From Paenibacillus odorifer (GTDB lineage Bacteria > Bacillota > Bacilli > Paenibacillales > Paenibacillaceae): a stretch of DNA of 64,000 bases. A model generated the notes under the pieces. It saw only the letters and a program-made list of their open reading frames with translations. It did no database searches and was not told the DNA's origin. The stretch lies in the NCBI RefSeq assembly GCF_000758725.1, contig NZ_CP009428.1, positions 5,766,001-5,830,000 on the forward strand, in the 5' to 3' direction. The position numbers were made by a program, and so were the translations under genes. This document shows positions 42,621 through 53,239 of the stretch, one piece after another; position 1 is the stretch's first letter, and every line of letters starts with the position of its first letter.

Positions 42621-44018
42621 TTATGTGGTTAACGAGGTGCTTCTTTTCCCGGCTCCATGTAGTGAAGCATTCTCTTCACTCAAGCCGATATCCGCTTGGC
42701 GGAGAACCTTTCGCCCCCTCCAGCGCGCCAGAACAAGCAAGCCTCTCACCAATTCGTCGGCTATCATACAACAATAGATACCCATAAGTCCCCAGCCGAC
42801 GCTGATTCCTAACCAATAGGAGCAGCCCACGCCAATTAGGGACATAGACACGATGGAAGTATACATCGTATAACGCGTATCCCCGATAGCGTTCAGCGCG
42901 TTGCCGAGGGCCATATTCAGCATTTTGGAGGGCTGGAGCAATAGATTTAGAGCTAACAAAGAAACCCCGATCGCAATAATCTTCGGATCAGATGTGAAAT
43001 AACCGAGCAGCTGTTTTCCGAACAGGAATAGTAACAGCATGTTAGCTGACACAATGCTCAAACCAATAAAGAGTGTACGATACGCACTGCGATAAGCTTC
43101 TTTCAATTTGCCTGCTCCAAATAAATGAGCAATCTGTATCTGCCCCGCCAGCGCAAAAGCATAACCAAGTGTGAAGCAAAAGGACTCCAAGGTATTAAGA
43201 TACGTGCGTGCTGCTAACGCTTCGGCTCCAAGTGCAGCCAGAAAGGAATACACAATAAGCTGGGAGAATACCCAACAGGAAGAATTGATCCCGAGAGGCC
43301 AGGCAATCTTCAAAATTTGCTTGAACAGCTTGCCATTGAATATGCGGAAATCTCTAAGTCTAACCTTGATCTCGAAAGAACGCCGGAATAAGGAGTAGAG
43401 AATAATCACTCCGACCAGTCTACTGATAATACTGGAGATCGCGATGCCCGCAAGGCCTAGCTGTGGCAGACCGAATACACCAAATATAAAAATATAGTTC
43501 AGAATAATATGAATGACATTGATTATAATCCCTGTGTACATCGGTCCTTTGGTATTCCCTGTGTTACGGATAGCGGTACCGAGGGAAGCGATCATCCCGA
43601 CCATAAAAAGTCCACCGCCGACGTAGGAGATATAGACATTGGAAAGTGACAATAGCTCAGGTGCTATATTTAGAACCCCACCAATAGGGCCCGCATAGAA
43701 AAACAACACAATACTCACGACAATCCCCAACACGAGGCTAACCGATACTCCCATAATAGCAATCGTGCGCGCTTCACCAAAACGTTTGGAGCCCATTCTC
43801 TGCGCGATCAGAATCCCCGCTCCACCCGCAAATGTTGTGAAAAGCGTGGTCAATGCACCGAACAATTGATTGGAAATGCCGACTACGGCGACTGCATCAT
43901 CAGAGATACGGCTGACCATTAATGTATCTACCGTACCCAGCAGAGTCTGTAGAAATACCTCTATAAATATAGGCCAAGCCAATACCCAGAGTCCAAAAAC
44001 CTGTCTTTCTTTTTTCAC
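42621..44018 (-). CDS. MATE-family multidrug/sodium antiporter
   Basis: 465 residues, twelve predicted membrane segments. It has the duplicated MATE layout with VDTLMVSRISDDAVAVVGISNQLF near the N-terminus and ALGAEALAARTYLNTLESFCFTLGYAFALAGQIQIAHLFGAGKLKEAYR in the second half. Start GTG behind GAGGAGGG. Divergent from an AraC regulator. Substrate unknown. Confidence 0.9.
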   Translation of the reverse strand: MKKERQVFGLWVLAWPIFIEVFLQTLLGTVDTLMVSRISDDAVAVVGISNQLFGALTTLFTTFAGGAGILIAQRMGSKRFGEARTIAIMGVSVSLVLGIVVSIVLFFYAGPIGGVLNIAPELLSLSNVYISYVGGGLFMVGMIASLGTAIRNTGNTKGPMYTGIIINVIHIILNYIFIFGVFGLPQLGLAGIAISSIISRLVGVIILYSLFRRSFEIKVRLRDFRIFNGKLFKQILKIAWPLGINSSCWVFSQLIVYSFLAALGAEALAARTYLNTLESFCFTLGYAFALAGQIQIAHLFGAGKLKEAYRSAYRTLFIGLSIVSANMLLLFLFGKQLLGYFTSDPKIIAIGVSLLALNLLLQPSKMLNMALGNALNAIGDTRYTMYTSIVSMSLIGVGCSYWLGISVGWGLMGIYCCMIADELVRGLLVLARWRGRKVLRQADIGLSEENASLHGAGKRSTSLTT

Positions 44019-44181
44019 TATACAAACCCTCCTCGTAAACCATGCCTACAGACTTAGCCTAAAAAAATAACATCTTTATTCATTAGGTCAGACTAAATTA
44101 TAGATGATATACTTTAGATGATGGTACAGATTTCAAACCAATTATTACATTATTCCAACCTCACTAAAAGGAGCTTCTGAC

Positions 44182-45063
44182 ATGAACATCTTGAACTTCA
44201 CCGTTCCTCCGTTGCTGTACTACATTGTAAGCGGATTCCATACTTTCTCCCCCGGCCATTATCATATGAGCCGCCATAATACCCGGGTGTTCGATTTGCT
44301 TGTAGTTAAACAAGGCTGTTTATATATGAGTGAAGGCGGCCTCCCCTTTCAAGTAAAAGCGGGTCAGGCGCTCTTGCTTCGTCCAGACAGCCATCATTTC
44401 AGTACGGACAGCTGCAAGGAATCCACCTCTTATTATTGGCTGCATTTTCAAACGGTGGGTGAATGGAATATGACCGAGGATACGGCTGCTGCGCTTGAGA
44501 AGGACAACGTCAAAATAGAGAACTCCCTGCAATCTGACGAATTTGATATCCGGCCGTTTAGCTTACGCCTGCCTCAGTATACGACTCTGCTGCAGCCGTC
44601 CAAGATAGAAGAGCTGCTCTCACAGCTGAATCAGCTTGTGCCTAATTCCCATTTAAGCGATACTCCATTTCAGCAGCAGCTGTTGTTTCAGGAGGTTATT
44701 CAGCAGTTATCCGCCTCCCTCAGCCATGAGCGCCCCTCGCCCTCCAAAACATGTGCAGAGCAAGCGGCCTCCTATTTACGCAGCCATTTTCGTGAGCACA
44801 TCACTGCGCAACAGCTAGGGGAAAGCCTAAGCTTTCACCCTGTATATATCGCTCGTTGCATGAAGAAGGAATACGGCTGTGCGCCGATGGAATATCTGCT
44901 GCATTATCGAATTCAGCAAAGTAAACTTTTGCTGATGCAGACCAGCTACACGATTGCCCGTATAGCCGAGGAAGTCGGCTTCAATCAGGCCCCTTACTTC
45001 AGCTCCAGCTTTATTCGAATAGAAGGGACCACTCCGCGGGAATTCCGCCAACGCTTTTCGTAG
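44182..45063 (+). CDS. AraC-family transcriptional regulator
   Basis: 293 residues. An N-terminal cupin-like sensing domain (GCLYMSEGGLPFQVKAGQALLLRPDSHHFS) and two C-terminal helix-turn-helix units (ITAQQLGESLSFHPVYIARCMKKEYGCAPMEYLLHYRIQQSKLLL...IARIAEEVGFNQAPYFSSSFIRIEGTTPREFRQ). AAAAGGAGC precedes the ATG. It lies between the MATE gene and the ABC transporter, so either could be a target; the cupin type usually senses sugars. Confidence 0.88.
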   Translation: MNILNFTVPPLLYYIVSGFHTFSPGHYHMSRHNTRVFDLLVVKQGCLYMSEGGLPFQVKAGQALLLRPDSHHFSTDSCKESTSYYWLHFQTVGEWNMTEDTAAALEKDNVKIENSLQSDEFDIRPFSLRLPQYTTLLQPSKIEELLSQLNQLVPNSHLSDTPFQQQLLFQEVIQQLSASLSHERPSPSKTCAEQAASYLRSHFREHITAQQLGESLSFHPVYIARCMKKEYGCAPMEYLLHYRIQQSKLLLMQTSYTIARIAEEVGFNQAPYFSSSFIRIEGTTPREFRQRFS

Positions 45064-45087
45064 ATCCTGAAGACTCTAAAAAACACA

Positions 45088-45128
45088 AAAAAAAGGATGC
45101 TCCCCATTTGGCTTAGGGAACAACCCTT
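45088..45128 (-). terminator. Intrinsic terminator of the sugar ABC operon
   Basis: On the minus strand AAGGGTTGTTCCC and GGGGAGCATCCTT pair around a short loop and are followed by TTTTTT. Confidence 0.8.
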
Positions 45129-45138
45129 GCTACTTTTA

Positions 45139-46743
45139 TTATTTCAAACCCTTCTCCTGCACATAAGCGTCCCATTGCTTGATATATTCGGTCTGGATTT
45201 TCTCAAGGCCTGCTTGCTTAGCCTTTTCCATAAAGGTGGCTAAACCCGCATCAACATCCTCTACTAATCCAGCTTGCAATGGATACAGGTATTGCTTTTC
45301 CACCTGCTCTAGTGCTGCTTTTTCCGCCTGATAGGAGGTATAATCCTCAGCAAAACCTGTGAAAATATCCGGTTTCTGAATTTTGTCGAGCTCAGCGAAG
45401 ATTTCCTTCACGCCGTCATAGGATTTATCAAACAACATGAACTCCGGATTCCGCCAAGCCCAGCCATTCATTCCCTCGCGTGTAAAACCGTTTGTTGAAG
45501 CATCACCAATAAGTTCATAGTAGCCGTTCGCATCAATTTTATAGTTCTTTCCTTCCACACCGTATTGTGTGAGTTGGTTGTAACGTTTATCCATGACCAT
45601 CTTTTCATAGAAGGCCAGCGCACGTTCAGGGTTCTTGCTGCTCTTCGGAATGGCGAAACCATTATGAATAGGATGAACAGGTGTTGCATAACCAATGGTA
45701 TTGCCATAAGGATAGTAACCTAGATCCCAATCCGGATGTGCTGCTTTCACCTTCATCAACGTATCGTTGAAGCGAGTCGGATTATCTCCGAAGATGCTTG
45801 CTGCCTTGCCCGCGATAATCGGCGCCTGGATGGTATCCTTCAAGTTCAGGACGTTTTTGGAAATCAATCCGTTTTCCTGCCAGCGTCTCATCGTCAGCAG
45901 CTCTTCTTTATGTTCCTCCGAGCCCCAATAGAGATAAGCTTTTGAAGGATCATCGTACTTAATACCAATACCGTAAGGCAGCGGACTGCCGACCTGTGCG
46001 GTAAGTGTTGAATATACATCATGAATGTTACCTCTTACATCACTGTTAAAAGAAGCCGGCGACATCTGCGGTTCATTTTTCTTGATTCCTTCCATGTATG
46101 CTTCATAGCTAGCCAGATCTGTCGGCTGAGGCAGATTGTATTTCTTGCGCAGATCCTCACGCCATACGAAGCCATTCGTTACATACTCCTTATAAGTCGC
46201 AGGAACGGTGTAAATCTTGCCATCAATCTTCACGGCATCCCACATTTCCTGTGGTACGAATTTCTGGAGCTCTGGGGCAGCTTTTGGCAACAGATCATCT
46301 ATAGCCAAAAAAGCTCCCTTTTTCGCATAAGCCTGATATTGTGTCCAGTCCGCAGTGAAGATCAGATCGATCGATTGACCCGACGACAGCAGCAGCTTAT
46401 ATTTCTGATCCCAATCTGTCCAGGTTGTATAATTGAATTTAACGGTTGCATTCAGATCCTCTTCAGCCATTTTGTTAATTTCGGCTTCAATGCTTGAGAG
46501 ATCCTTCGGCGCATCGCCTAGCATATAGAATTGCAGCTCGACCTTTTTGGAAGTGTCCAGTCCGGTCTTCTCCTCAGTAACTGCGTTCGTACTTTGTGCT
46601 GTGTTTCCTCCGCTATTGCTCTCTTTTACCGCCGAATTGTCTCCGTTTGCAGAATTAGAATTCCCCCCGCAGCCTGCCAGCAGCGTCAAGCCCAATACTG
46701 ACGTAAGCAGAATAGACATACGTTTGCCCCGTTGTTTATTCAT
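45139..46743 (-). CDS. Oligosaccharide ABC transporter, substrate-binding lipoprotein (LplA-like)
   Basis: 534 residues; lipoprotein signal with LLAGC (Cys25), then a Ser/Asn-rich tether and a large solute-binding domain (VELQFYMLGDAPKDLSSIEAEINKMAEEDLNATVKFNYTTWTDWDQKYKLLLSSGQSIDLIF) of the LplA/YtcQ type that binds complex oligosaccharides. Last gene of an operon with two permeases; no ATPase is encoded, so a shared MsmX-like ATPase is expected. Substrate unknown; neighbourhood would suit glucan or xylan fragments. Confidence 0.9.
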   Translation of the reverse strand: MNKQRGKRMSILLTSVLGLTLLAGCGGNSNSANGDNSAVKESNSGGNTAQSTNAVTEEKTGLDTSKKVELQFYMLGDAPKDLSSIEAEINKMAEEDLNATVKFNYTTWTDWDQKYKLLLSSGQSIDLIFTADWTQYQAYAKKGAFLAIDDLLPKAAPELQKFVPQEMWDAVKIDGKIYTVPATYKEYVTNGFVWREDLRKKYNLPQPTDLASYEAYMEGIKKNEPQMSPASFNSDVRGNIHDVYSTLTAQVGSPLPYGIGIKYDDPSKAYLYWGSEEHKEELLTMRRWQENGLISKNVLNLKDTIQAPIIAGKAASIFGDNPTRFNDTLMKVKAAHPDWDLGYYPYGNTIGYATPVHPIHNGFAIPKSSKNPERALAFYEKMVMDKRYNQLTQYGVEGKNYKIDANGYYELIGDASTNGFTREGMNGWAWRNPEFMLFDKSYDGVKEIFAELDKIQKPDIFTGFAEDYTSYQAEKAALEQVEKQYLYPLQAGLVEDVDAGLATFMEKAKQAGLEKIQTEYIKQWDAYVQEKGLK

Positions 46744-46817
46744 CTGAATCCTCCCTTTTCACTATGCTTCTATGTTAGCCGACTGTACCTTAACCCGGTA
46801 GTGGGCAGGTTGCGGTT

Positions 46818-47711
46818 CTAACCTTTCACAGCGCCGATGGTTAGGCCTTTGACAAAATAACGCTGAACGAACGGGTACAGAAAAAGAATAGGTCCCGTCA
46901 CGACAATTGCCATCGCCATTTTGGTAGACTCAGCAGGGACCTCCGTAGCCAGTGACACCCCGGTTCCCGCCCCCATCTGTGCGATAAACTGTGCTGAATT
47001 AATAACATTGTACAGATAGAACTGCAGCTGATATTTATGCGTATCATTGATGAACAGTGAAGAGGTGAACCAGTCATTCCAGTAATACAAAGCCAGAAAC
47101 AAACCGACTGTAGCGATGCCCGGCATGGAAAGCTTGAGTACAATCTGCCAGTAAATCCGGAAATCACCAGCCCCGTCTATTTTGCCAGAATCGAATAATT
47201 CCTCAGGAACTGCAGATTTGATGAAGTTTTTCATTAAAATGATCAAAAATGGCGTCATCAGACCTGGAAGCACCAGTACCGCATAGGAATCCAGCAGACC
47301 GAGGTATTTCGTAATCATGATGTACCACGGGACAAGTCCTCCCCCAAACAAAGTCGTAAAGTATATATAGAAGGAAAAGCTATTTCGATATTTGAAATCT
47401 TTACGCGCCAGTACATAACCGGCCATAGTCATGAAAAAAAGTCCCATTACCGTTCCAATCGCAGTTGTGCTGACTGTGACCGCATATGCCCGCAGCACCT
47501 CATCCGGGAAGATGAATACCGTCTTGTAGCCCTCCAGTGAGAACTGTGCCGGAATCAGATGATAGCCATCGCGGATAATGGACTCATTGCTGGTCAAAGA
47601 CGCAGAGATAATTAGCAAAAAGGGCAGCAGGCAAGCGATCGACAGGCCAATAATGACCACATAGGCAATCCAATGAAGCATTCGCGTATATTTATCCTTT
47701 TGAATTTTCAT
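46818..47711 (-). CDS. Carbohydrate ABC transporter permease (LplC/YtcP-like)
   Basis: 297 residues, six membrane segments, typical second-permease start (MLHWIAYVVIIGLSIACLLPFLLIISASLTSNESI) and EAA loop FDSGKIDGAGDFRIYWQIVLKLSMPGIATVGLF. Ends VKRYFVKGLTIGAVKG-like (VQRYFVKGLTIGAVKG), the family hallmark. AGGAGGATAAGG precedes the ATG. Eleven bases after the other permease gene. Confidence 0.93.
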   Translation of the reverse strand: MKIQKDKYTRMLHWIAYVVIIGLSIACLLPFLLIISASLTSNESIIRDGYHLIPAQFSLEGYKTVFIFPDEVLRAYAVTVSTTAIGTVMGLFFMTMAGYVLARKDFKYRNSFSFYIYFTTLFGGGLVPWYIMITKYLGLLDSYAVLVLPGLMTPFLIILMKNFIKSAVPEELFDSGKIDGAGDFRIYWQIVLKLSMPGIATVGLFLALYYWNDWFTSSLFINDTHKYQLQFYLYNVINSAQFIAQMGAGTGVSLATEVPAESTKMAMAIVVTGPILFLYPFVQRYFVKGLTIGAVKG

Positions 47712-47722
47712 TCCTTATCCTC

Positions 47723-48724
47723 CTAGAACAGGGCGTAGTCATCGTTTATTTTGCGGATTATATAGTTGACCGTCATAATGAGGACGAAGCCGAACAGGGA
47801 TTGATAAACCCCGGCAGCCGTTGCCATGCCCACATCAAAGGTTACTTTAAGCGAACGGTATACATAGGTATCAAGGATATCCGTCGTATTGTAGAGCAGC
47901 CCGTTATTGCCTATTAATTGATAGAAAAGATCAAACTGGCCCTTCATAATACTGCCGAGCGCAAAGAGCAGCAGCACCACAAAGGTTGATTTCAGCATCG
48001 GCAGCGTTATATACCAAATCCGCTGGAAAATATTAGCGCCATCAATTTTGGCCGCTTCATAATATTCGTCACTAATCCCCGTAATCGCCGCCAGATAAAT
48101 CACCATGCTGTAGCCAAGATTTTTCCATAGATAAAAGATAATGATCAGAAAGATCCATGCCCAAGGTTTACTGTAAACGTCGACCGGATCAAGGCCAAAT
48201 TGGGTAAGTATTGTATTCAAGAAACCGCTGTCATAATTAAACAAGTTGTAGACAATTACACTGAGAATTACAAAAGATACGAAGTAAGGCAAAAACATTA
48301 CCGATTGGCTAATCTTTTTAAACCATTTTCCATTGAGCTCACTCAGCAGGATCGCACAGACAATTGCCAGCACATTCCCTAGTACAATAAAAGCAATATT
48401 GTATCCTATCGTGTTCATCGTGAGCTTCACCAGCGTACCGGATCTCCAGAGGAACTCGAAATTCTGCAACCCGACAAACTTGGAATTGAACATACTGCTG
48501 TTGAAGTCGAATTGAGTGAACGCATAATAAATGCCTACCATTGGAAAATAGGAATTCACCAGAAAAAAGACCAAGGTGGGCAGCAGCATCAGAAACATTA
48601 CCCGATTGTGCACCAGCTCATACAACAATCCTTTCTTCTTTCTTGTCGTTCGTAAGCGTGCTCTACCATCAGCCTGGATGCCAAGTTCGACGTTTGAAAT
48701 TCCTTTGGATGAGGTTTGGCTCAA
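47723..48724 (-). CDS. Carbohydrate ABC transporter permease (LplB/YteP-like)
   Basis: 333 residues with a basic cytoplasmic N-terminus (residues 1-35) and six membrane segments. EAA loop: YEAAKIDGANIFQRIWYITLPMLKSTFVVLLLFALG. The start is TTG 48724 with GGGGAGTGAG 8 bases upstream. First gene of the operon, divergent from the membrane-bound AraC regulator, which is its probable controller. The upstream 377-base gap has an inverted repeat CTTCTGAACACAGAAG (48778-48793) that could be an operator. Confidence 0.93.
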   Translation of the reverse strand: MSQTSSKGISNVELGIQADGRARLRTTRKKKGLLYELVHNRVMFLMLLPTLVFFLVNSYFPMVGIYYAFTQFDFNSSMFNSKFVGLQNFEFLWRSGTLVKLTMNTIGYNIAFIVLGNVLAIVCAILLSELNGKWFKKISQSVMFLPYFVSFVILSVIVYNLFNYDSGFLNTILTQFGLDPVDVYSKPWAWIFLIIIFYLWKNLGYSMVIYLAAITGISDEYYEAAKIDGANIFQRIWYITLPMLKSTFVVLLLFALGSIMKGQFDLFYQLIGNNGLLYNTTDILDTYVYRSLKVTFDVGMATAAGVYQSLFGFVLIMTVNYIIRKINDDYALF

Positions 48725-49101
48725 GATCTCTCACTCCCCTTAATATAGAAACTGCATAATTCCACTATAGGGGGATTCTTCTGAACACAGAAGTGAAGCT
48801 TACAAGCCTTACTGCACAAACTGGCGAAACAGGAACTGAACAATCAGGATGTTTATGTAAAAGTCTTCGGAGACCCACAGAGCTTCTCAAGCTTCGCTAA
48901 CCCCGTATAATCCTTGTAGAAAAGGCTGTTTTGTACATGAATATTTAATTTGTTCACTCCCTTCAGATTGGAAAAATGCAGGATTATAAGGTTGCTCCAC
49001 TGTTCCGTTCACTCTTGGGGACTTATAATAAAGGAACTTCATAATATGAATTCATCCAGAGTCTTGTCCGAGTAAGTCATATGATGATCAGGGGGGACGG
49101 T
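48725..49101. other. Divergent regulatory gap between sugar ABC operon and AraC sensor gene
   Basis: No ORF. It contains the inverted repeat at 48778-48793 and a TATAAT at 49024-49029 that could serve the plus-strand regulator, though no good -35 box stands at the right distance. Otherwise nothing recognisable. Confidence 0.4.
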
Positions 49102-51336
49102 ATGAAGAATAATGATCTACGGAGAAAAAGACTACTGTATGGCAAGCTGCTCACTACCATAACCCTGTGCATATCGTTAACCCTTCTTATCTCTACTTTT
49201 GTTTACTATACGTACTACATCGGTGTCGAGAAGACGCAAACCTTCCGCTCCGATCTAAGGGACCTGACCCAGACCGGCAAAAAAGTAGTCAACATGGCTG
49301 AAGTCGCGCAAACGCTTTCATTTCAACTGTATCGAACCAGCACGATTTCTCATCTGTTGTTCTACAACAAGCCTTCTATTTATGAGGTAACCGCAGCGAT
49401 GTCCGATCTCGGAAACTACTTAAATTCCATGCCCTATATTGAATCCATCTATGTATATAATCCGAATAATGACACGGTTTATATTTCGGCAGCACAGGGC
49501 CAGAATGGCGTATTCACCACCCGCGAACTGGTGGACACTGAAATTATTCAGATGCTGAATCATTATCAGGATTACAAAACATTCACGCCGATTCCGCGAA
49601 CCTATTCCATAAATGAACCTGAGAAGAAAACCATCTCAGTCTATACTTACCTCTGCTATGATGCCATCAATTGGGACCGCTCTATTAACTCTGCGGTTAT
49701 TGTTAACATATCCGCGGCTTGGATCAATAAAGAACTGGCTAACGGCAATACACCCGGTAGTGGCAGTACCTACATTTTAGATGACCAAGGCCGTTTTCTG
49801 TCGGGGAATAAGCTGACACTGGAGAAGCTCTCCGGGGATGAAAACAGTTGGCTGGAGCATCAAGTAAAAGCACGCTCTGCCGGCTATTTCACTGCCCCTT
49901 TTAGAGGGAATAAATCACTGGTGTCCTATACTTCGCCCGATTCGCTTGGCTGGCAATATGTGCGCATTACTCCTTATGAGGTGATTACTGAACAGACCAA
50001 TCATATCCGCAATACTACACTTCTGATTTCTATAATTATTCTATTGTTCGGTCTTGTTATTTCTAGAGTACTGTCCAAACGGCTTTATCTGCCGATTGAT
50101 TCGATCGTAAGCCGAATGAATACCCTTGAGGCGGATAAGCGCAACAGCATGTTCACGATCAGGCAGAATTCATTACGCAATCTGGTGCTTGGCATTAAAT
50201 CTCCTCATAACAACCGGCAAAATGATGTTCAACAGCTGGGTATTTCTTTTAATTTAAACGAGGGCTACCGGCTAGTATTACTACGCATTGATGAGTACGA
50301 AGCTCTGCGAAAGGAACGAGGCTCTTATCTCCTTCCGTACAAGTTTGCCATCATGAATATTGCCTCAGAGATCTGTGGACAGACTTATCAGGTGGAAACT
50401 GTAGATATGAATGACGATAGCGTGGTCATGTTGCTTAGCAGCATGACCTCCACTGAACATCTGGATACCGAGCTGATTGAAGTGCTACTGCGGCAGATCC
50501 GCGTGGCCTGCTGTGATTATCTAAAAATCGGACTGTCGTTAGTGTACAGCCCCATCAGTGATAATCCAGATGTACTAAACCGGCTGTACAGTCAGGCCAG
50601 AGAAGCTTCCAAACATAGACTGTTTTATGGTCATGGCAGCTTGATCAATGCTGAGCGCATTAGCGAGCTTCAGAACAATCTTTACTCCTATCCGGCTGAC
50701 AGCGAGAAAAAGCTGGTCGATGCGCTCACAAGTGGCAGAACAGACGAAGCCCGCAGTCACTTCTCCGAAATGGTACGTGAAATGGAGCAATATCCCTATC
50801 ATGTGCTGGAACTTACTGTTTCAAGGGTGACGCTAACGATTAAACGAATCGTCGATAACATCAAGAAGCTTAGTCCTACCTCCACCGAAGGGATGATGGT
50901 GATGCCTTCGCTTGAACAGTATGAAACGATAGAAGAATTTGAAGCGGCTTTTTACCAGCTTTTCGATCATATTCAGGAATTCCAAGCGGATAAGCGCAGC
51001 TCCAAGCAAAGCGATCTAATCCGGCAAATCAACCAAACCATTCAGCAATCTTACATGGACCCTTGCCTAAGTCTGAACCAAATCGCGGATGAACTTAATA
51101 TGTCTCCGATTTATGTCAGCAGACTTTATAAGCAGCAGACCCTAACCACTATTGTGGATGTCATTATGGAGGTACGGATGAAGGAAGTATGCCGCCTGCT
51201 TGTAGAGAGTGATTTGTCGGTATCGGATATTGCTGAAGTAACTGGCTTCACCAGCAGTTCTTATCTCCACCGGATGTTCAAACGCAACTTCAGCCTTACA
51301 CCAATTGAATTCAGACGGACCAAAAACAGTTCATAA
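49102..51336 (+). CDS. Membrane-bound AraC-family sensor-regulator
   Basis: 744 residues. Two membrane segments (about 18-38 and 306-326) enclose an extracellular sensory domain of roughly 265 residues resembling dCACHE/CHASE-type ligand sensors (YIESIYVYNPNNDTVYIS). The cytoplasmic part ends in a double AraC helix-turn-helix (SLNQIADELNMSPIYVSRLYKQQTLTTIVDVIMEVRMKEVCRLLVESDLSVSDIAEVTGFTSSSYLHRMFKRNFSLTPIEFRR). It thus combines sensing and DNA binding in one chain. ATG 49102 lies 5 bases after AGGGGGGA. It probably senses the oligosaccharide imported by the divergent ABC system. Confidence 0.88.
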   Translation: MKNNDLRRKRLLYGKLLTTITLCISLTLLISTFVYYTYYIGVEKTQTFRSDLRDLTQTGKKVVNMAEVAQTLSFQLYRTSTISHLLFYNKPSIYEVTAAMSDLGNYLNSMPYIESIYVYNPNNDTVYISAAQGQNGVFTTRELVDTEIIQMLNHYQDYKTFTPIPRTYSINEPEKKTISVYTYLCYDAINWDRSINSAVIVNISAAWINKELANGNTPGSGSTYILDDQGRFLSGNKLTLEKLSGDENSWLEHQVKARSAGYFTAPFRGNKSLVSYTSPDSLGWQYVRITPYEVITEQTNHIRNTTLLISIIILLFGLVISRVLSKRLYLPIDSIVSRMNTLEADKRNSMFTIRQNSLRNLVLGIKSPHNNRQNDVQQLGISFNLNEGYRLVLLRIDEYEALRKERGSYLLPYKFAIMNIASEICGQTYQVETVDMNDDSVVMLLSSMTSTEHLDTELIEVLLRQIRVACCDYLKIGLSLVYSPISDNPDVLNRLYSQAREASKHRLFYGHGSLINAERISELQNNLYSYPADSEKKLVDALTSGRTDEARSHFSEMVREMEQYPYHVLELTVSRVTLTIKRIVDNIKKLSPTSTEGMMVMPSLEQYETIEEFEAAFYQLFDHIQEFQADKRSSKQSDLIRQINQTIQQSYMDPCLSLNQIADELNMSPIYVSRLYKQQTLTTIVDVIMEVRMKEVCRLLVESDLSVSDIAEVTGFTSSSYLHRMFKRNFSLTPIEFRRTKNSS

Positions 51337-51351
51337 CATGAATCACCTATC

Positions 51352-51403
51352 CCCCAAAAAGAAGGGTGTTCCAGCAGCCATTAACCCAGCCTTTGGAACA
51401 CCC
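51352..51403 (-). terminator. Intrinsic terminator of the sucrose phosphorylase gene
   Basis: GGGTGTTCCA and TGGAACACCC form a 10-bp stem; on the minus strand CTTCTTTTT follows. Confidence 0.8.
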
Positions 51404-51422
51404 ATCGATATCCTATGAAATA

Positions 51423-52865
51423 TTAAAATACCTTCGCAATATTTGCTTCATTCTCACCTGCAAGAATGGTGTATTCTTTGGTCAACAGATTCGCTTCAAG
51501 CTTCGCCACACTGTTCTCATTTTTCCAAGTGATGTTCAGCTCATTCTCACTACCTTGTTCAATCTTGATCTCACCATCAAAAGCTGGACAGCTATTTCTG
51601 AATTTTAACAATGCGAACAGCTTTTGAACAACAGGACGTTGTACCTCAGCAGCAATTTCATCTTTAGAATAATAATGGCGGTTAATATTGCGTCCTTCTT
51701 TTGTGCTTTCGAGCAGCTCAATATCATTCTCGCCAGCCAATAGACCTACATAATAAATCTGTGGAATACCAGGGGCGAAGCACTGAATAGCTCTGGCCAA
51801 AAGATATGCCTGATCATCATTGCCAAGTGCAGAATAATAAGTGCAGTTAATTTGATAAATATCCAGATTATTATAAGCGGCGGAGCTATATTTTTTCTTA
51901 ACATTCGCTCCTTGGCTATATAGGCTTTCTCTGGTCATTTCAGCTTCTTCGTCGGTCATCAGGTCCTTAACATCCACTACGCCGATGCCGTCATGCGTAT
52001 CCAGGGTAGTGAATTGTTTTCTCGGACAGATTTCCAGCCAATGCGCAAGCCGATTTACTTTTCCACTATACAGAGCATGTAATACCAACATTGGCAGGGC
52101 AAAATCATAGACATAATAATCCTTGTCTGCAATCTTCAATTGAATGCTGTAATGCTCATGGATTTCCGGAAGAACAGTTACGCCATAAGGTGCTACTACT
52201 TCTTTAGACAAATTCAACATTTCCCAAATATCCGGTTCTACGAAAAAGCAGTTGGTACCGATCTTTTTGTTGGCATAGGCAAAAGCGTCCAGCCGGATAA
52301 TCGATGCTCCTTTATCAGCAAGAAAGGTCAGATTGTCTTTCACGAATTTCTTCGTAGTTTCCATAGTCACGTCCAGATCAATCTGCTGCTCATCAAACGT
52401 ACACCAAACCTTTTCCTTCGTCCCATCTTTAAAAGTAACCTCTACGTATGGCGCCCGCGGTTTACGTTTATAAATTAAATCCACATCAACCTCAGTTGGT
52501 TCACCGTTAGGCCAGAAATCCTTGTAACGAATGAATAAATCCTTATATTCCGATTCATCCTTCTTCTCAAGGAAATCTTGAAAATATGGAGACTGCTGTG
52601 AAATGTGATTGATCATGAAATCATACATCATGTAGAACTTCTGGCTCATCTGTTCAATTTCCGCCCAGTCGCCAAAAGCTGAGTCAACCTTGGTGTAATC
52701 CATCGGGGCAAATCCCCGGTCGCCCGAAGAGGGGTAAAACGGCAATAAATGAACCCCACCCACGACTCCTTGCAAGTGTGTATCCAGTACTTCGTTTAGT
52801 TCTTTTAAATTGTTTCCCATGCTATCTGCGTAAGTGATAAGCATAGCTTCATTTTTAATCTGCAT
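51423..52865 (-). CDS. gtfA: Sucrose phosphorylase (GH13_18)
   Basis: Cytoplasmic enzyme converting sucrose plus phosphate to glucose-1-phosphate and fructose. 480 residues, typical for the family. [15 protein letters not shown]-like ([20 protein letters not shown]) start of the barrel, nucleophile Asp193 ([10 protein letters not shown]), acid/base Glu234 (LPEIHEHY) and Asp292 (TLDTHDGIG) are all present. AGAAGGAGAACT precedes the ATG. Alternative members of this subfamily act on sucrose-6-phosphate or glucosylglycerol, which cannot be excluded. The LacI gene diverges from it; a strong CcpA-like cre lies upstream. Confidence 0.9.
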   Translation of the reverse strand: MQIKNEAMLITYADSMGNNLKELNEVLDTHLQGVVGGVHLLPFYPSSGDRGFAPMDYTKVDSAFGDWAEIEQMSQKFYMMYDFMINHISQQSPYFQDFLEKKDESEYKDLFIRYKDFWPNGEPTEVDVDLIYKRKPRAPYVEVTFKDGTKEKVWCTFDEQQIDLDVTMETTKKFVKDNLTFLADKGASIIRLDAFAYANKKIGTNCFFVEPDIWEMLNLSKEVVAPYGVTVLPEIHEHYSIQLKIADKDYYVYDFALPMLVLHALYSGKVNRLAHWLEICPRKQFTTLDTHDGIGVVDVKDLMTDEEAEMTRESLYSQGANVKKKYSSAAYNNLDIYQINCTYYSALGNDDQAYLLARAIQCFAPGIPQIYYVGLLAGENDIELLESTKEGRNINRHYYSKDEIAAEVQRPVVQKLFALLKFRNSCPAFDGEIKIEQGSENELNITWKNENSVAKLEANLLTKEYTILAGENEANIAKVF

Positions 52866-52942
52866 ATTGGAGTTCTCCTTCTATTTCAATTTATACACTC
52901 TTGCTTCATAAGTCAGAGAAATCATCAAACTAATGTAATTTA

Positions 52943-52957
52943 ATGAAAGCGTTCTCC
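52943..52957. promoter_or_regulatory. Catabolite-responsive element (cre) upstream of sucrose phosphorylase
   Basis: ATGAAAGCGTTCTCC fits the cre consensus WTGNAANCGNWNNCW at 14 of 15 positions. It is about 80 bases upstream of the ATG of the minus-strand gene. Confidence 0.65.
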
Positions 52958-53023
52958 TAAGGATCCTGTTCCTCCCTAGATGAACGTTTATTCAAAACCA
53001 ATTTTATAGATGTGCAAATAATA

Positions 53024-53038
53024 TGTCAAACGTTTTCA
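53024..53038. promoter_or_regulatory. LacI/CcpA-type operator in the divergent region
   Basis: TGTCAAACGTTTTCA is a near-palindrome centred on AAACGTTT. Further AACGTT cores occur at 52984-52989 and 53191-53196, so the 374-base gap (52866-53239) carries several LacI-family half or full sites. The rest of the gap is A/T-rich without other features. Confidence 0.6.
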
Positions 53039-53239
53039 TATAATTATATTCATATAATATAGACAAAATTATTGATATTTAATATTATACCTGAATATTT
53101 TGTGGTAACGTATAACATACCTATTATAACTATCAAAAACAATCTATGCTTTTACAATTGTTAGTCTTGATTAGTGTCAACAATCCAAGAAACGTTGTAG
53201 AATATAGATTAGAGCATTTTATGAAACGGGGATGAGGGT